64,000 nt of DNA from Corynebacterium incognita (GTDB lineage: Bacteria > Actinomycetota > Actinomycetes > Mycobacteriales > Mycobacteriaceae): the NCBI RefSeq assembly GCF_014217255.1, contig NZ_CP059404.1:558001-622000 (forward strand), in the 5' to 3' direction. A program made the translations under genes and the position numbers. Under the pieces are notes generated by a model, which worked only from the letters and a program-made list of their open reading frames with translations, ran no database searches and had not been told where the DNA came from. Below, in pieces: positions 9,455 to 18,108 of this stretch (the first letter of the stretch is position 1; every line of letters starts with the position of its first letter).

Positions 9455-11314
9455 CTATTCCCCCAAGTCTGACCTCAGTCCCATCCATGATTTGTTCCAC
9501 CAAGTCAGAGACACGTACGTTCTCCAAATGTATTTTACGATCTGCCGCTGAGAAGACCCCCTTGGAATCACAAATTCGCCTTCTGCTGCTTTGGAGACCA
9601 CCTCCCTAAATTCAGGGCTCAATTTCTCCCTTATAAAGGGATAGCCCGGATCGACTGTGATCTCCGCCGCAAGTTCCTTCGCCATCCTCTGTGTGTATTC
9701 GACTGGCTTGACGTACTTAAGATTTGGATCAATCGTGAGCCCGTCATGCTCGACTAGATCGCAAATTTCGGCATGACGTTGGTGATAAGTGTCCGAGCCA
9801 ATTTCGGAGTTTACGCCACCTGCTTCGAACCGCCATTTTCCATTATTCGAAAGTGGAATCCGGTTGGCGGTTGGCCAGATTCTATCGAGGGCTAAGAAAA
9901 GAACGCGCTGCGAGATCTTCTCAGCCATGGTTAGACTATCCGACAGAGTGGCAACTTCGCTGTCTGCAATCGGGTAGCTAATGATTGCGTCGCGCTCGAA
10001 AAGATTAATATGTGCTTGGAGCCAGCGTCCCGATCTAAACTGCCGGGCAAACATATAAAGATAATCGAGGTCCATCGAAACCGGGGTGTTCTCAGTCCAA
10101 TGATCGATAAAATAGCGGTACTTCGTCAGCAAATCTTCACTGGCCATCCAGCTAGCTTGGCCATATAATGCGCGTTTAATTCCTCCTGCCGTATAGTTCA
10201 TCTTCTTTGCCTGCCCTCCTTTCATCAACGGCCACTGCCCCAACATGATGCCTTCATGGCTGTTCAAAGGGCTAGCCCCCTCATAAATAGATGTATGGGG
10301 CTCAGAAGCAGGTATGCCGTCAGAAAGACGAAGAGTTAGGCTCACTTTGTCCGTGGTGCTCGTTCCCAACATCGGCTTTGGAGCGGTAACAAACAGAGGG
10401 ACTCCAGCAGACCTACAAAGATCATTTGCAACAGTTACCTCTTGATCACCAGGACGGCCGAAATTCACCGCCTTCACCGCGTTTTCAGCGTCCCTAGTAA
10501 GTCCAAGAAGCAAGCGACTATCTTTACCGCCACTCATACGTAGCTGAATCGGCGCTCCATTCAGTTGACGAAAGCAACGCTGCGTTGCCGATTTCAGTGC
10601 AGCGGCGAGTCGCTCGGACGCCTCTTCTTCGGTATGAAACTTAGGCAGATGTGGATTCAAGCCCCGAGGGGCTTGTTCGATGACTATTTCTCCTGCACGG
10701 ATCGAAACAGCTTCATCGGGCAAGAGCGTACTCACGCCTGAGAAAGGGCTAGCCTTGTCGATTGAAAACCCCAACATTAGATATTGGTCAAGATAGTCCT
10801 CACTCAAAGCGACTTTACTTACGTCGCCATTTGCGATTGCGAGAGCAGCGAGCATAGGCCGATTCGAAACAAAGACGTAATCCTGATTCTCTCCAAAGTG
10901 AGCCGTCTCCATGGCAGGCACGGTGCCCCATAGCGTCACGCGGTCCCGATGTCGCTCGCCGAATGCCGCGACATAGCTACCCCAGACCGGCTCAGCATAC
11001 TGCAAAGTACCGGCAATCCTTGAGACGCTATCGATAAGCTCCATGGCAACGTCCTGTCCCGCAGACAATGCCCACCAGTCCTTCTTTATTTGGACTGAAT
11101 TAGTCTCCCTTTCCCGCTTCCAAACGAGCACGGATGCACGCCCAAGCGAACCAGGATGATTAAGCTTAGGTTCAGCACAGTAATGATTGCCCACAATTCG
11201 GGCATACGCAGCAAAGGCTGATCGCAATACGTCGCCAGATAGACTCCGCAGATCTGACTCAGTGTTACGGCCACGAAGATCTGGTTTAGGCACAGCCAAC
11301 AAAAAGATAGTCAT
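9455..11314 (-). CDS. Asparagine-synthetase-like amide synthetase without the glutaminase cysteine
   Basis: 619 residues in the asparagine synthetase B class. The C-terminal half has the PP-loop ATP-pyrophosphatase motif RMSGGKDSRLLLGL (SGGKDS at 261-266), where the carboxylate is adenylated. The N-terminal Ntn-like half is present in outline, but residue 2 is Thr, not the Cys that releases ammonia from glutamine in AsnB. The same loss is seen in beta-lactam synthetase, carbapenam synthetase and lasso-peptide cyclases, which form internal or intermolecular amides with an amine instead of ammonia. It is the first gene of the operon leading to hydrolase, ATP-grasp ligase and permease. It is not the cell-wall amidase LtsA, which keeps the cysteine. 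The exact substrate is unknown. Confidence 0.75.
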   Translation of the reverse strand: MTIFLLAVPKPDLRGRNTESDLRSLSGDVLRSAFAAYARIVGNHYCAEPKLNHPGSLGRASVLVWKRERETNSVQIKKDWWALSAGQDVAMELIDSVSRIAGTLQYAEPVWGSYVAAFGERHRDRVTLWGTVPAMETAHFGENQDYVFVSNRPMLAALAIANGDVSKVALSEDYLDQYLMLGFSIDKASPFSGVSTLLPDEAVSIRAGEIVIEQAPRGLNPHLPKFHTEEEASERLAAALKSATQRCFRQLNGAPIQLRMSGGKDSRLLLGLTRDAENAVKAVNFGRPGDQEVTVANDLCRSAGVPLFVTAPKPMLGTSTTDKVSLTLRLSDGIPASEPHTSIYEGASPLNSHEGIMLGQWPLMKGGQAKKMNYTAGGIKRALYGQASWMASEDLLTKYRYFIDHWTENTPVSMDLDYLYMFARQFRSGRWLQAHINLFERDAIISYPIADSEVATLSDSLTMAEKISQRVLFLALDRIWPTANRIPLSNNGKWRFEAGGVNSEIGSDTYHQRHAEICDLVEHDGLTIDPNLKYVKPVEYTQRMAKELAAEITVDPGYPFIREKLSPEFREVVSKAAEGEFVIPRGSSQRQIVKYIWRTYVSLTWWNKSWMGLRSDLGE

Positions 11315-11513
11315 TTTTCAACTTTCCGCAAGATAAACTTGCCAAGAACTTTTGGCACCCACGGTGTGCGCCTAATGTTCACATTATTTGGCTCACAAAT
11401 TAGTTGATGAAGGAGCCGTCAACTGCATGTTTACCGTTAGTGTACGCCAACACTTCAAAGTAGTGTCGGGATTCACCTGAACGGAATACAAAATAGACCG
11501 TTCAATTGTCCAT
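11315..11513. other. Spacer before the amide synthetase operon
   Basis: No gene is seen. It must hold the end of the glycosyltransferase transcript and the promoter of the minus-strand operon starting at 11314. A possible TAATGT -10 box lies near 11385 on the minus strand, but I could not pair it with a convincing -35 box. Confidence 0.35.
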
Positions 11514-13673
11514 CTAATGAGATTCTCTAAATAGGCCTCTCCATTTGTCCATCAGTTCGTCAACGCCCCATTGAAGGGCATAGTCACGTGCGATTCGGCC
11601 TTCACGGCAGAACGTCTCATGGTCTCGCAGGTTCAAAACCCTATCGACCGCATCGTCTGTTCCATCGACCACGTAATGCCCAAAAATGTCTCGAGCGCCA
11701 TCACGGTCCCATACAACAGGCACCGCTCGCGACGCCATCCCCTCAGCCGGAGCTAGATGAAAACTCTCGTTCTCGCTTGGGGAAAGCACAACGCCGATAG
11801 ATCTAAACCACGAGCTGATATCCGAACCAAAATCCTCAAAAACAATGCGACTTTTCAGCTCACTATTTTGAGCCACTGTTTGGAATAGCTCAAGATAACT
11901 TGACCGTTGAACGTTGTCCTTCCAAACATAGGGATATTCCCAGGGTGCACGACCCCGAATTCTTAGGTTATAACGGGGGTCTACTTCAATTAGTTTCGAC
12001 AATAGTTTGATCGCGCGGTCTGGCCGCTTAAGAAACGGAACAAAACCGACCAAACCGAGGTTGAATTGAGCGTTTTCCATCTTAGGACGGTCAAAATCAA
12101 CGGTATCGATCGTGTTAGAGATAATACGGGTGCGTTCCCTCGAGATGCCCAATTTTTCGACTGCCAGCCGACGATAATGCTCCGATACAAATATAACCTC
12201 GTCCACTTGTTCAAAGTCAAGGTTGAGGAGCCAGGGTGCTGGTCCACGAACTTCGAAGCCGTGCATTCGCGTAATTAGCTTTTGGCCTGGTCGCTTGTTC
12301 TGTGCGTACCAGTTCAAGAAGGGCCCGGCGAACTCACAAAAAACTACGTCAGCCCACCCACAAACTTCCAGACTATGCTTTTCGTCGTGGTCTCTTAAGG
12401 TGTCCCACGCGTCTTGGCGTAGAATAAAGTTTGGATCTGTTGAAAGTGAGTCAACCAATTCGCCCATAAATTTAAAGTCATGTGAGACGATTGCCATCTT
12501 CAACGGCTCAGTGACTGCCCCTTGGTTATCTCCGATAGCTCCCGCCGATAAGAAATAGCCGTGCAAGCGTTCTCGAGCAGCAGACATTGAATAGTCTTTC
12601 ACCGCTTCTTGGAGCTTTCCATTACGGCGACCCAGCTGGCCAATGCTGGCAGCAATTTGCTGTGCAGCCTGTTTGGAAGTCGCCGAAGCTTGAGTAAAGA
12701 ATGGGTAGTCCACCCCCAGCATTCTTTCCATGTCCAGGGTTCTATTGAGAAGCGTCGGGATCCCAAGTGAAGAATATTCCAAAAACTTTGTAGAAATCTC
12801 CAAACTGTAATCTAGCTTCTCTGTTCGCCAGCCGAGGCCTATATCCATCGATGAAATTTGTTCTAAGACCTGTTTCCTTGGCATACTGCCAAGCCAAGTA
12901 ACACCACTGGAAGGGTCTTCGTGCGCGGTTACAATCGCACGCTTCATTTCATTTGCCCATTGCGGATTGTTTCGATCCTTATTTATCTTGTCTCCGATCA
13001 CATATAGTTCGGCGTCAATTCCTAATTCCCGCAGATGACGTGGGATTGCCAACATTTCGAGAGTCTTCCAGTCTTTAGCCATCTTGCCGGAATAGACAAT
13101 CTTCAACGGACCATCTAAAGTTTCCGACCCCCCGTTTTTTTCATAGCTAGGAATCATCGGATACATCAGATGCGTCTTCCCAGCCGCAGCGGGAGTGAGC
13201 GCTTCCAGATAGCTTCTTGCAGCCTCAGTTTGTACAAACAACTTGCGAGAACGGAGCGCCACCCGGTTCAAACGACCAAGATTGTTTTCTGAAGTGGATT
13301 CCAGAGGGAACGGCAAATCCGTGATATACGACCAGAGAACGGGAGCCAACCGAGGAGAACGCGAAAGCTCATTGCACAACGAAAGTCCTCTCGCTATAAG
13401 AACACTAGGTTGTTCTTGTTCAACGATGTTTTCCAGTACCCCCACGACGCTTTCGACTTCTAGCTCGGGGAGATGGCTCGGTGGATAATGGATAATAACG
13501 TTATCGATATGAATTACCGCATCCAAAAGCTTGTCTGTTTGGGGAACCATCTTAAGCTGCAAATGAACTTCATCGAAAATACCAGCCATTATTTCAGTAA
13601 TCGACATCAACCAGACTGACGAGCCATCGATGACGTTAGGGCTAATATCGCCATAAACCAATGCCTTATTCAT
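11514..13673 (-). CDS. Fused double glycosyltransferase (two GT-B domains)
   Basis: 719 residues made of two GT-B-like halves. The first (about 1-385) starts with VYGDISPNVIDGSSVW and contains KIVYSGKMAKDW and DIGLGWRTEKLDYSLEISTKFLEYSSLGIPTLLNR, the usual GT4 donor-site region. The second (about 395-719) contains ITRMHGFEVRG, IISNTIDTVDF, LVGFVPFLKRPDRA and SPSENESFHLAPAEGMASRAVPV, a second GT4-type donor site. It may add two sugars in succession to a lipid-linked glycan at the inner membrane face. I chose the ATG at 13671-13673, which has AAAGGA upstream and overlaps the preceding gene by 8 bases. Its first half is homologous to the glycosyltransferase at 14735-16339. Confidence 0.75.
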   Translation of the reverse strand: MNKALVYGDISPNVIDGSSVWLMSITEIMAGIFDEVHLQLKMVPQTDKLLDAVIHIDNVIIHYPPSHLPELEVESVVGVLENIVEQEQPSVLIARGLSLCNELSRSPRLAPVLWSYITDLPFPLESTSENNLGRLNRVALRSRKLFVQTEAARSYLEALTPAAAGKTHLMYPMIPSYEKNGGSETLDGPLKIVYSGKMAKDWKTLEMLAIPRHLRELGIDAELYVIGDKINKDRNNPQWANEMKRAIVTAHEDPSSGVTWLGSMPRKQVLEQISSMDIGLGWRTEKLDYSLEISTKFLEYSSLGIPTLLNRTLDMERMLGVDYPFFTQASATSKQAAQQIAASIGQLGRRNGKLQEAVKDYSMSAARERLHGYFLSAGAIGDNQGAVTEPLKMAIVSHDFKFMGELVDSLSTDPNFILRQDAWDTLRDHDEKHSLEVCGWADVVFCEFAGPFLNWYAQNKRPGQKLITRMHGFEVRGPAPWLLNLDFEQVDEVIFVSEHYRRLAVEKLGISRERTRIISNTIDTVDFDRPKMENAQFNLGLVGFVPFLKRPDRAIKLLSKLIEVDPRYNLRIRGRAPWEYPYVWKDNVQRSSYLELFQTVAQNSELKSRIVFEDFGSDISSWFRSIGVVLSPSENESFHLAPAEGMASRAVPVVWDRDGARDIFGHYVVDGTDDAVDRVLNLRDHETFCREGRIARDYALQWGVDELMDKWRGLFRESH

Positions 13674-14592
13674 TTGAGGCGTCCTTTTCTCCAATTAGCT
13701 GCGCGATTGACGCAATTATTCCGGTGTCTGGAATGCTTACAATTTCTCGAGTACCCTGGGGTGACAGTAGCAGTGTTGCGGCATTGCGCAAGCTTCCCGT
13801 CATATGGCTGGGGACACCATCTGCGATAACTACAACCACTGTTCCTTCATTCGCACTTGTTCTCATGGCAGAAACTAGCTTCCTAAACCGGCTTGTTCCT
13901 TGCGCATCCAAGATTCCAGCCCAAGCTCCCTTTTCGAGCTCAGATTCCTGAATAACAAGGTAAAGTGCAGGAATACCCAAAGCTCCAGGAGCCTCCGCTA
14001 GACTAAAGCCTCGTATTTCTGCTTTATCTGCAAGAGCCCCGCGAACTTTCTCGTCAAAAACTCCGGAAACCACAATTTTCTTTTCTCCGCTTTCCAATAA
14101 CCCACGCAGAATTAAAGGCGTTTTGGGATGGTCATCTTGTCCGGCTGCGTTACGCCCAGGCATATGGCTATTCCTCGAAGTGGCGCCATGAGCTGACACC
14201 GTGAACGGAAATAGATAGTCGTTTGAAGACCCGGGCACCCCTGCACTGCCGGGATAATTAATGCCAGACTCGAGCTCTTGAATCTTTTGGTTCAAATCCG
14301 AAAACGAACTTTCGGATGTGTCTTTAAGAAGAGCTACTTTCTTCTGCAATGACGCAAGCTTGGCCAGTGGCTTCAACGCTTTCGTGTTTTCACGCTGCTC
14401 TTTCCGCCGTAGCCCTTCCATTTTACGAGACCAAAGCAGTTGAATACTAAACGCAAAACTGAATAGTACGGTTCCTAGTGCCAGAGCCATGCGCCCAGTG
14501 AATCCCGGAAAAGCAAAAACTCCATAAACAACGATCAACGCAGCAATTAAGATTATCCCTGCTTGAATTTTTCCTGCTGCCAAATTTTTCAT
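13666..14592 (-). CDS. Membrane-anchored coiled-coil protein of unknown family
   Basis: 308 residues. Two hydrophobic helices near the N-terminus (IIIAALIVVYGVFAF and ALALGTVLFSFAFSIQLLW) are followed by a basic, heptad-rich stretch to about residue 115 (LKPLAKLASLQKKVALLKD). The C-terminal domain alternates strands and helices (KIVVSGVFDEKVR, ALYLVIQESELE, TVVVVIADGVP), like a small Rossmann-type or glycosyltransferase-associated domain. The ATG at 14590-14592 has AAAGAGG just upstream and is preferred over a TTG six codons earlier. The gene overlaps the double glycosyltransferase, so the two are probably co-translated. It may scaffold the glycan enzymes at the membrane; I do not recognise the family. 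Confidence 0.6.
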   Translation of the reverse strand: MKNLAAGKIQAGIILIAALIVVYGVFAFPGFTGRMALALGTVLFSFAFSIQLLWSRKMEGLRRKEQRENTKALKPLAKLASLQKKVALLKDTSESSFSDLNQKIQELESGINYPGSAGVPGSSNDYLFPFTVSAHGATSRNSHMPGRNAAGQDDHPKTPLILRGLLESGEKKIVVSGVFDEKVRGALADKAEIRGFSLAEAPGALGIPALYLVIQESELEKGAWAGILDAQGTSRFRKLVSAMRTSANEGTVVVVIADGVPSHMTGSLRNAATLLLSPQGTREIVSIPDTGIIASIAQLIGEKDASNE

Positions 14593-14734
14593 TGCGCCCT
14601 CTTTGTTCAAACGTTTCCTAGAAAGGAATCCCCAAAAGCCATGCGAATCATCCGCATGAACCTATTACTCAATTTAACACGTCTTTTCGAAGTGCTCCTT
14701 CCGTGCTTCCGCTAACGAATCACCATAGGAACTA

Positions 14735-16339
14735 TCACTTCAGAACCTGCTTTTGCAGTCGCTTTATGAGTTTTACCGCTACAGAGCCACCTGGAGCGGA
14801 ATCGAGACGCTTTAAAACCCCACGTACCTTGTCAAGTTTGGCTTTCTCGGCTGCTAATTGTCGTTTTAGAAGTTCATTCTCAGTTCTAATCTGAGAAAGA
14901 GACGTCTCCGAGTGGCCAAGCACCATAGGCTGGCCGGCCGAGGTGACTTCTAACAGTGAATGTTCAAGTCGGCTTGTTAATTGCTTCCAGCCTAGTGCTT
15001 CACGGTCGAGCTCTAGAGCAGAGTAACTAGTACGACCGAGTTCCCCCCTAACCGACAACCTTGCGACTGCACCGTCAATTTGCAGCTGGCTATTCTCGGG
15101 CTTACCAATAACCGCAAGTTGAGCGGAGAGACTGCCATCAGCCACGAATAAAGCGCCGTCCCCGGCATTGCCGTTCTCAAACCGATTCATGAAGAGAAGT
15201 AGCCCCTCGGCAACGCGGTCATATGTGTATTCTTGCGCGACTTCGAAGCAACGGTCGCCCGCTTCTAAAATTTCTTCCGCCAGGTCTGGAAGCCTAGATA
15301 AAATTCGCTTGTATTCAGCCATGGAGTTGCAGAAAAAGGGATAGTCTTTTCCGAGGAGCGCTTCGTGTGACGCAGTACGGTTCAGCACTACTGGCTTGCC
15401 TAACGAGCCATATTCCAAAACCTTTGTCGAGAGTTCAGTGCTGGAATCTAGATGGTTTCTTCTCCAGCTTATTCCGATATCAGATTTGGAGATTAGATGC
15501 CTTGTCTTTGCACGAGACATGCCACCGTACCAGGTGACTTGATCGGTATTTGAAAGAAGATATTTTGTGTTTGCTACGTAATTGGGTTTAGAAGTGTCAT
15601 CTCGAAAATGCTTGCCTACCACGTCGAGCGACAGGGCGTTGCGTGGCAAGTCTTGACTGACTGATTTAAAGCCCGCCAGGATCTTGTCCACGTTCCAATC
15701 TGGAAAGAATTTTCCACTATAGATTAAGTTGCAACCAGTGCTTCGCGTATGCGTGGACTTCTCAAGTTCGCCGATAGGGGGAACATGAGGCGGAAGGATA
15801 TGGTATTTCTCGTCACAGACTTGCACACCGTTTTGAGAAAGGACCTCGACCATATGTGGGGTCTGGAACAAGAGTCCGGATGGACTGTCTATAAGGCTCT
15901 GAAGGCACTCTTGCAAATGCTTTGAAATCCCTCCATTTAGAGCAGATATCCCGGTTACATAGACAAAAAGTTTACTTGCTTGGTCTCCCAAATTTTCGGC
16001 CAACAACTTACCAGTGTCAGAATCTCGCACGATCGCCTGATCAACGGACCTTTCGCGAATTATTTCCGCGACAGAGAGTGCATAATCCTGCCGAGAAAGA
16101 CGGCTGCCACTCGGCGTTCTAACCACATAGTCACTCTTGGGATCTAGGATTTCGACATTTGGATACGGCAGCACCTCGGACAACACAGTCCAATCCACAA
16201 CTTCTACTGCAGGCGCCAGCACAAATTCCAAGTTCGGAAACCTGGCTAACATCGAAGTGAGTCCTGCAATGAAAAAGGCAGAGCCGTCCACTGCATTTAG
16301 GTCGATATAACCTCCGACCAAGATACGTTTACTCGACAT
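14735..16339 (-). CDS. Glycosyltransferase, GT-B type, with C-terminal coiled coil
   Basis: 534 residues. It opens with RILVGGYIDLNAVDGSAFF, the counterpart of the motif in the first half of the double glycosyltransferase. It carries NLIYSGKFFPDW, then DIGISWRRNHLDSSTELSTKVLEYGSLGKPVVLNR, matching the donor-site region of that paralogue. Past about residue 400 is a non-catalytic extension ending in a heptad-rich helix (IRTENELLKRQLAAEKAKLD) and a basic tail. The ATG at 16337-16339 is chosen because GAGGG stands 8 bases upstream; it overlaps the preceding gene by 11 bases. It is likely a cytoplasmic or membrane-peripheral glycosyltransferase of the same polysaccharide pathway. The donor sugar is unknown. 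Confidence 0.75.
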   Translation of the reverse strand: MSSKRILVGGYIDLNAVDGSAFFIAGLTSMLARFPNLEFVLAPAVEVVDWTVLSEVLPYPNVEILDPKSDYVVRTPSGSRLSRQDYALSVAEIIRERSVDQAIVRDSDTGKLLAENLGDQASKLFVYVTGISALNGGISKHLQECLQSLIDSPSGLLFQTPHMVEVLSQNGVQVCDEKYHILPPHVPPIGELEKSTHTRSTGCNLIYSGKFFPDWNVDKILAGFKSVSQDLPRNALSLDVVGKHFRDDTSKPNYVANTKYLLSNTDQVTWYGGMSRAKTRHLISKSDIGISWRRNHLDSSTELSTKVLEYGSLGKPVVLNRTASHEALLGKDYPFFCNSMAEYKRILSRLPDLAEEILEAGDRCFEVAQEYTYDRVAEGLLLFMNRFENGNAGDGALFVADGSLSAQLAVIGKPENSQLQIDGAVARLSVRGELGRTSYSALELDREALGWKQLTSRLEHSLLEVTSAGQPMVLGHSETSLSQIRTENELLKRQLAAEKAKLDKVRGVLKRLDSAPGGSVAVKLIKRLQKQVLK

Positions 16340-16718
16340 GATTGCTACCCTCTTCTGCAAGCTCACTTTTGCTAACTTCCATTCTGTCGAGGATCTCTCC
16401 TTCTGCAGTCTCTCGCCTTATGGTGACTTCCAGCTTCAACCACTCCGGTGGCATCGCCATGAAATTCGCTAGGGAACTCTGAGCGATTTCGTCTCCACCC
16501 GGCATTACAAACTTAAAACCATAAAACAAATTCGTTCCCCGAGCGACACAAACGACTCCAGAGCACCCATACAAATGCACTGGAAGTAGCCTAACAATGC
16601 CATCAACGGTCCCATGATGAGCTACGCCTGATTTCGAAAGCCCGATCATTATCTGCTCAACCGTCCTTTCGAGTTCACGATAACGCTGTTCCCAAATTGA
16701 GTTATCGTCCATTGGCAT
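16329..16718 (-). CDS. Small protein of unknown family in the glycan operon
   Basis: 129 residues with a short N-terminal amphipathic helix (IWEQRYRELERTVEQIMIGL) followed by a compact, strand-rich domain with two cysteines (YGCSGVVCVARG). There is no signal peptide or membrane helix. It overlaps both neighbours, by 17 bases with the upstream glycosyltransferase and by 11 with the downstream one, so it is almost surely translated with them. GGAGAGGG stands just before the ATG at 16718; the second ATG two codons later is also possible. It may be an accessory subunit for the glycosyltransferases. I do not recognise the family. Confidence 0.6.
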   Translation of the reverse strand: MPMDDNSIWEQRYRELERTVEQIMIGLSKSGVAHHGTVDGIVRLLPVHLYGCSGVVCVARGTNLFYGFKFVMPGGDEIAQSSLANFMAMPPEWLKLEVTIRRETAEGEILDRMEVSKSELAEEGSNHVE

Positions 16719-17883
16719 GCACCCTCTCCATTATCGTCGAGATTTCTCGACCTATCGTTGCTTCTCGTCCACATTTAATTTGAATTGAGCGACTCGCGGA
16801 ACGAGACAGTGAAAGAAACAGCTCTGGGTCGAAGTAGAGCCTTTCCACCAGGTCTGCGATTGCAACCGGGTCTTCCGGAGGAGCGAGCAAGCCGGAGGAA
16901 CCATGATTAATAAATTCCGGAATCGCGGCGATATCCGTTGATACAGGAACCAATCCGGAGCTCATTGCCTCACAAGTCGATACCCCTTGGGAATCAAAAC
17001 GAGTAGGGGCGAGAAATACCCCATTCTTCTCGTGAAATTGGGATATTTCTGTCTGCTTGAGAAACCTAGGAACAAGATTTACATTCTTGAATTTCCGGAG
17101 CCTATTCGTCAGGCTGTCAAATAGACGTCCTTCACCACAGATCGTGAAATCAAGCTCTTTAAAATAAGGGCGACTACTCAATTCTGATATAGCCTCGACA
17201 GTCAAATCATTGGCATACTTATAAGAGGCGAAGGGCCTAATAGTTAGAATCTTAAGCCGATGCTCTTCACGTTTCGGCGAGTACGGAAACTGTTGTCCAT
17301 CAACGAAATTTGGAATAGTAACCGAGCGTTCGATTTCAGTACCGATATCCGGCTCTACGACCATCTTCTGGAACCAATCGGATACGTTGACGAAAGACAC
17401 ATCCAGTTCTGGATCGGTAACTAGTTCACGAAAAAACGCGTTCTGAGGCTCGTAGTACCACTCTCTTTTATCTAAGGCTTCGCCGATTAACTCGGGGGAG
17501 CCTATGAAGTTAAACCACCTTCGATACCATCCTTCGGCTTCAAAACCATGAATCCAAACGATGATAGGCACGGACACCTTTGCACGACGTAAAGGCTCAA
17601 TGCGAGAGGGCTCCGCGAAATGCACGAGAATAACATCATACGAGCGCGCAGCGACTAAGCGCTCAAGTTCTTGGTCGTTTCCAACGCGAACCTTCACGCC
17701 CCCAAACTCGTAATTGTACGGATTCTCGATCGGTTGGTGGTTGTAAAAAACCTCAACTTCGAGCCCCTCTTCTAAATAACCTCTCACCCTACTGTGAACA
17801 AACCCGTTTCGATACAGATTTGCTTTGCTGGGATAGGCGTTGGTTACAACTAGAGCGCGTGCACTACGCTTAATGGTTTTCAA
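16702..17883 (-). CDS. Glycosyltransferase family 4 protein
   Basis: 393 residues with the GT-B fold layout of GT4 retaining glycosyltransferases. The N-terminal acceptor domain begins LVVTNAYPSKANLYRNGFVHSR and contains VPIIVWIHGFEAEGW. The donor domain has ILTIRPFASYKYANDLTVEA, DFTICGEGRLFDSL and FLAPTRFDSQGVSTCEAMSSGLVPVST, where the E-x7-E-like donor-site acidic residues fall. It is the first gene of a minus-strand set continuing with the 129-residue protein, two more glycosyltransferases and the membrane protein. It probably builds the repeat unit of the surface polysaccharide. The sugar specificity cannot be read. Confidence 0.85.
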   Translation of the reverse strand: MKTIKRSARALVVTNAYPSKANLYRNGFVHSRVRGYLEEGLEVEVFYNHQPIENPYNYEFGGVKVRVGNDQELERLVAARSYDVILVHFAEPSRIEPLRRAKVSVPIIVWIHGFEAEGWYRRWFNFIGSPELIGEALDKREWYYEPQNAFFRELVTDPELDVSFVNVSDWFQKMVVEPDIGTEIERSVTIPNFVDGQQFPYSPKREEHRLKILTIRPFASYKYANDLTVEAISELSSRPYFKELDFTICGEGRLFDSLTNRLRKFKNVNLVPRFLKQTEISQFHEKNGVFLAPTRFDSQGVSTCEAMSSGLVPVSTDIAAIPEFINHGSSGLLAPPEDPVAIADLVERLYFDPELFLSLSRSASRSIQIKCGREATIGREISTIMERVHANGR

Positions 17884-18108
17884 GGAAATCCTCCGAATCT
17901 TCGGTACAGACCTAGCTTACCGGCTTCGGTCCCAGACTCACTCCGAAGCACGCCGGGCTTCCAAATCCTCAAACGTGCGGAGCTTGAGTACGATTGCTTA
18001 TCGCACCATTCCAACCCGCTAGGCTAGTATTACAGCCTAGGCCGTTTGGGAAATACACCATCGAGGCGAAGCCCGGTTTGATGTAATGATTATGGAAGGT
18101 TGCTGCCG
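17884..18108. promoter_or_regulatory. Divergent intergenic region of the glycan cluster
   Basis: About 225 bases separate the divergent glycosyltransferase and exporter operons, so both promoters should lie here. At 18019-18040 a perfect 7-bp dyad CTAGGCT/AGCCTAG encloses AGTATTAC; TAGTAT inside it resembles an actinobacterial -10 box for the exporter. The dyad could be an operator over that promoter. For the exporter, GGAAGG at 18094-18099 supports the ATG at 18109. Confidence 0.45.
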
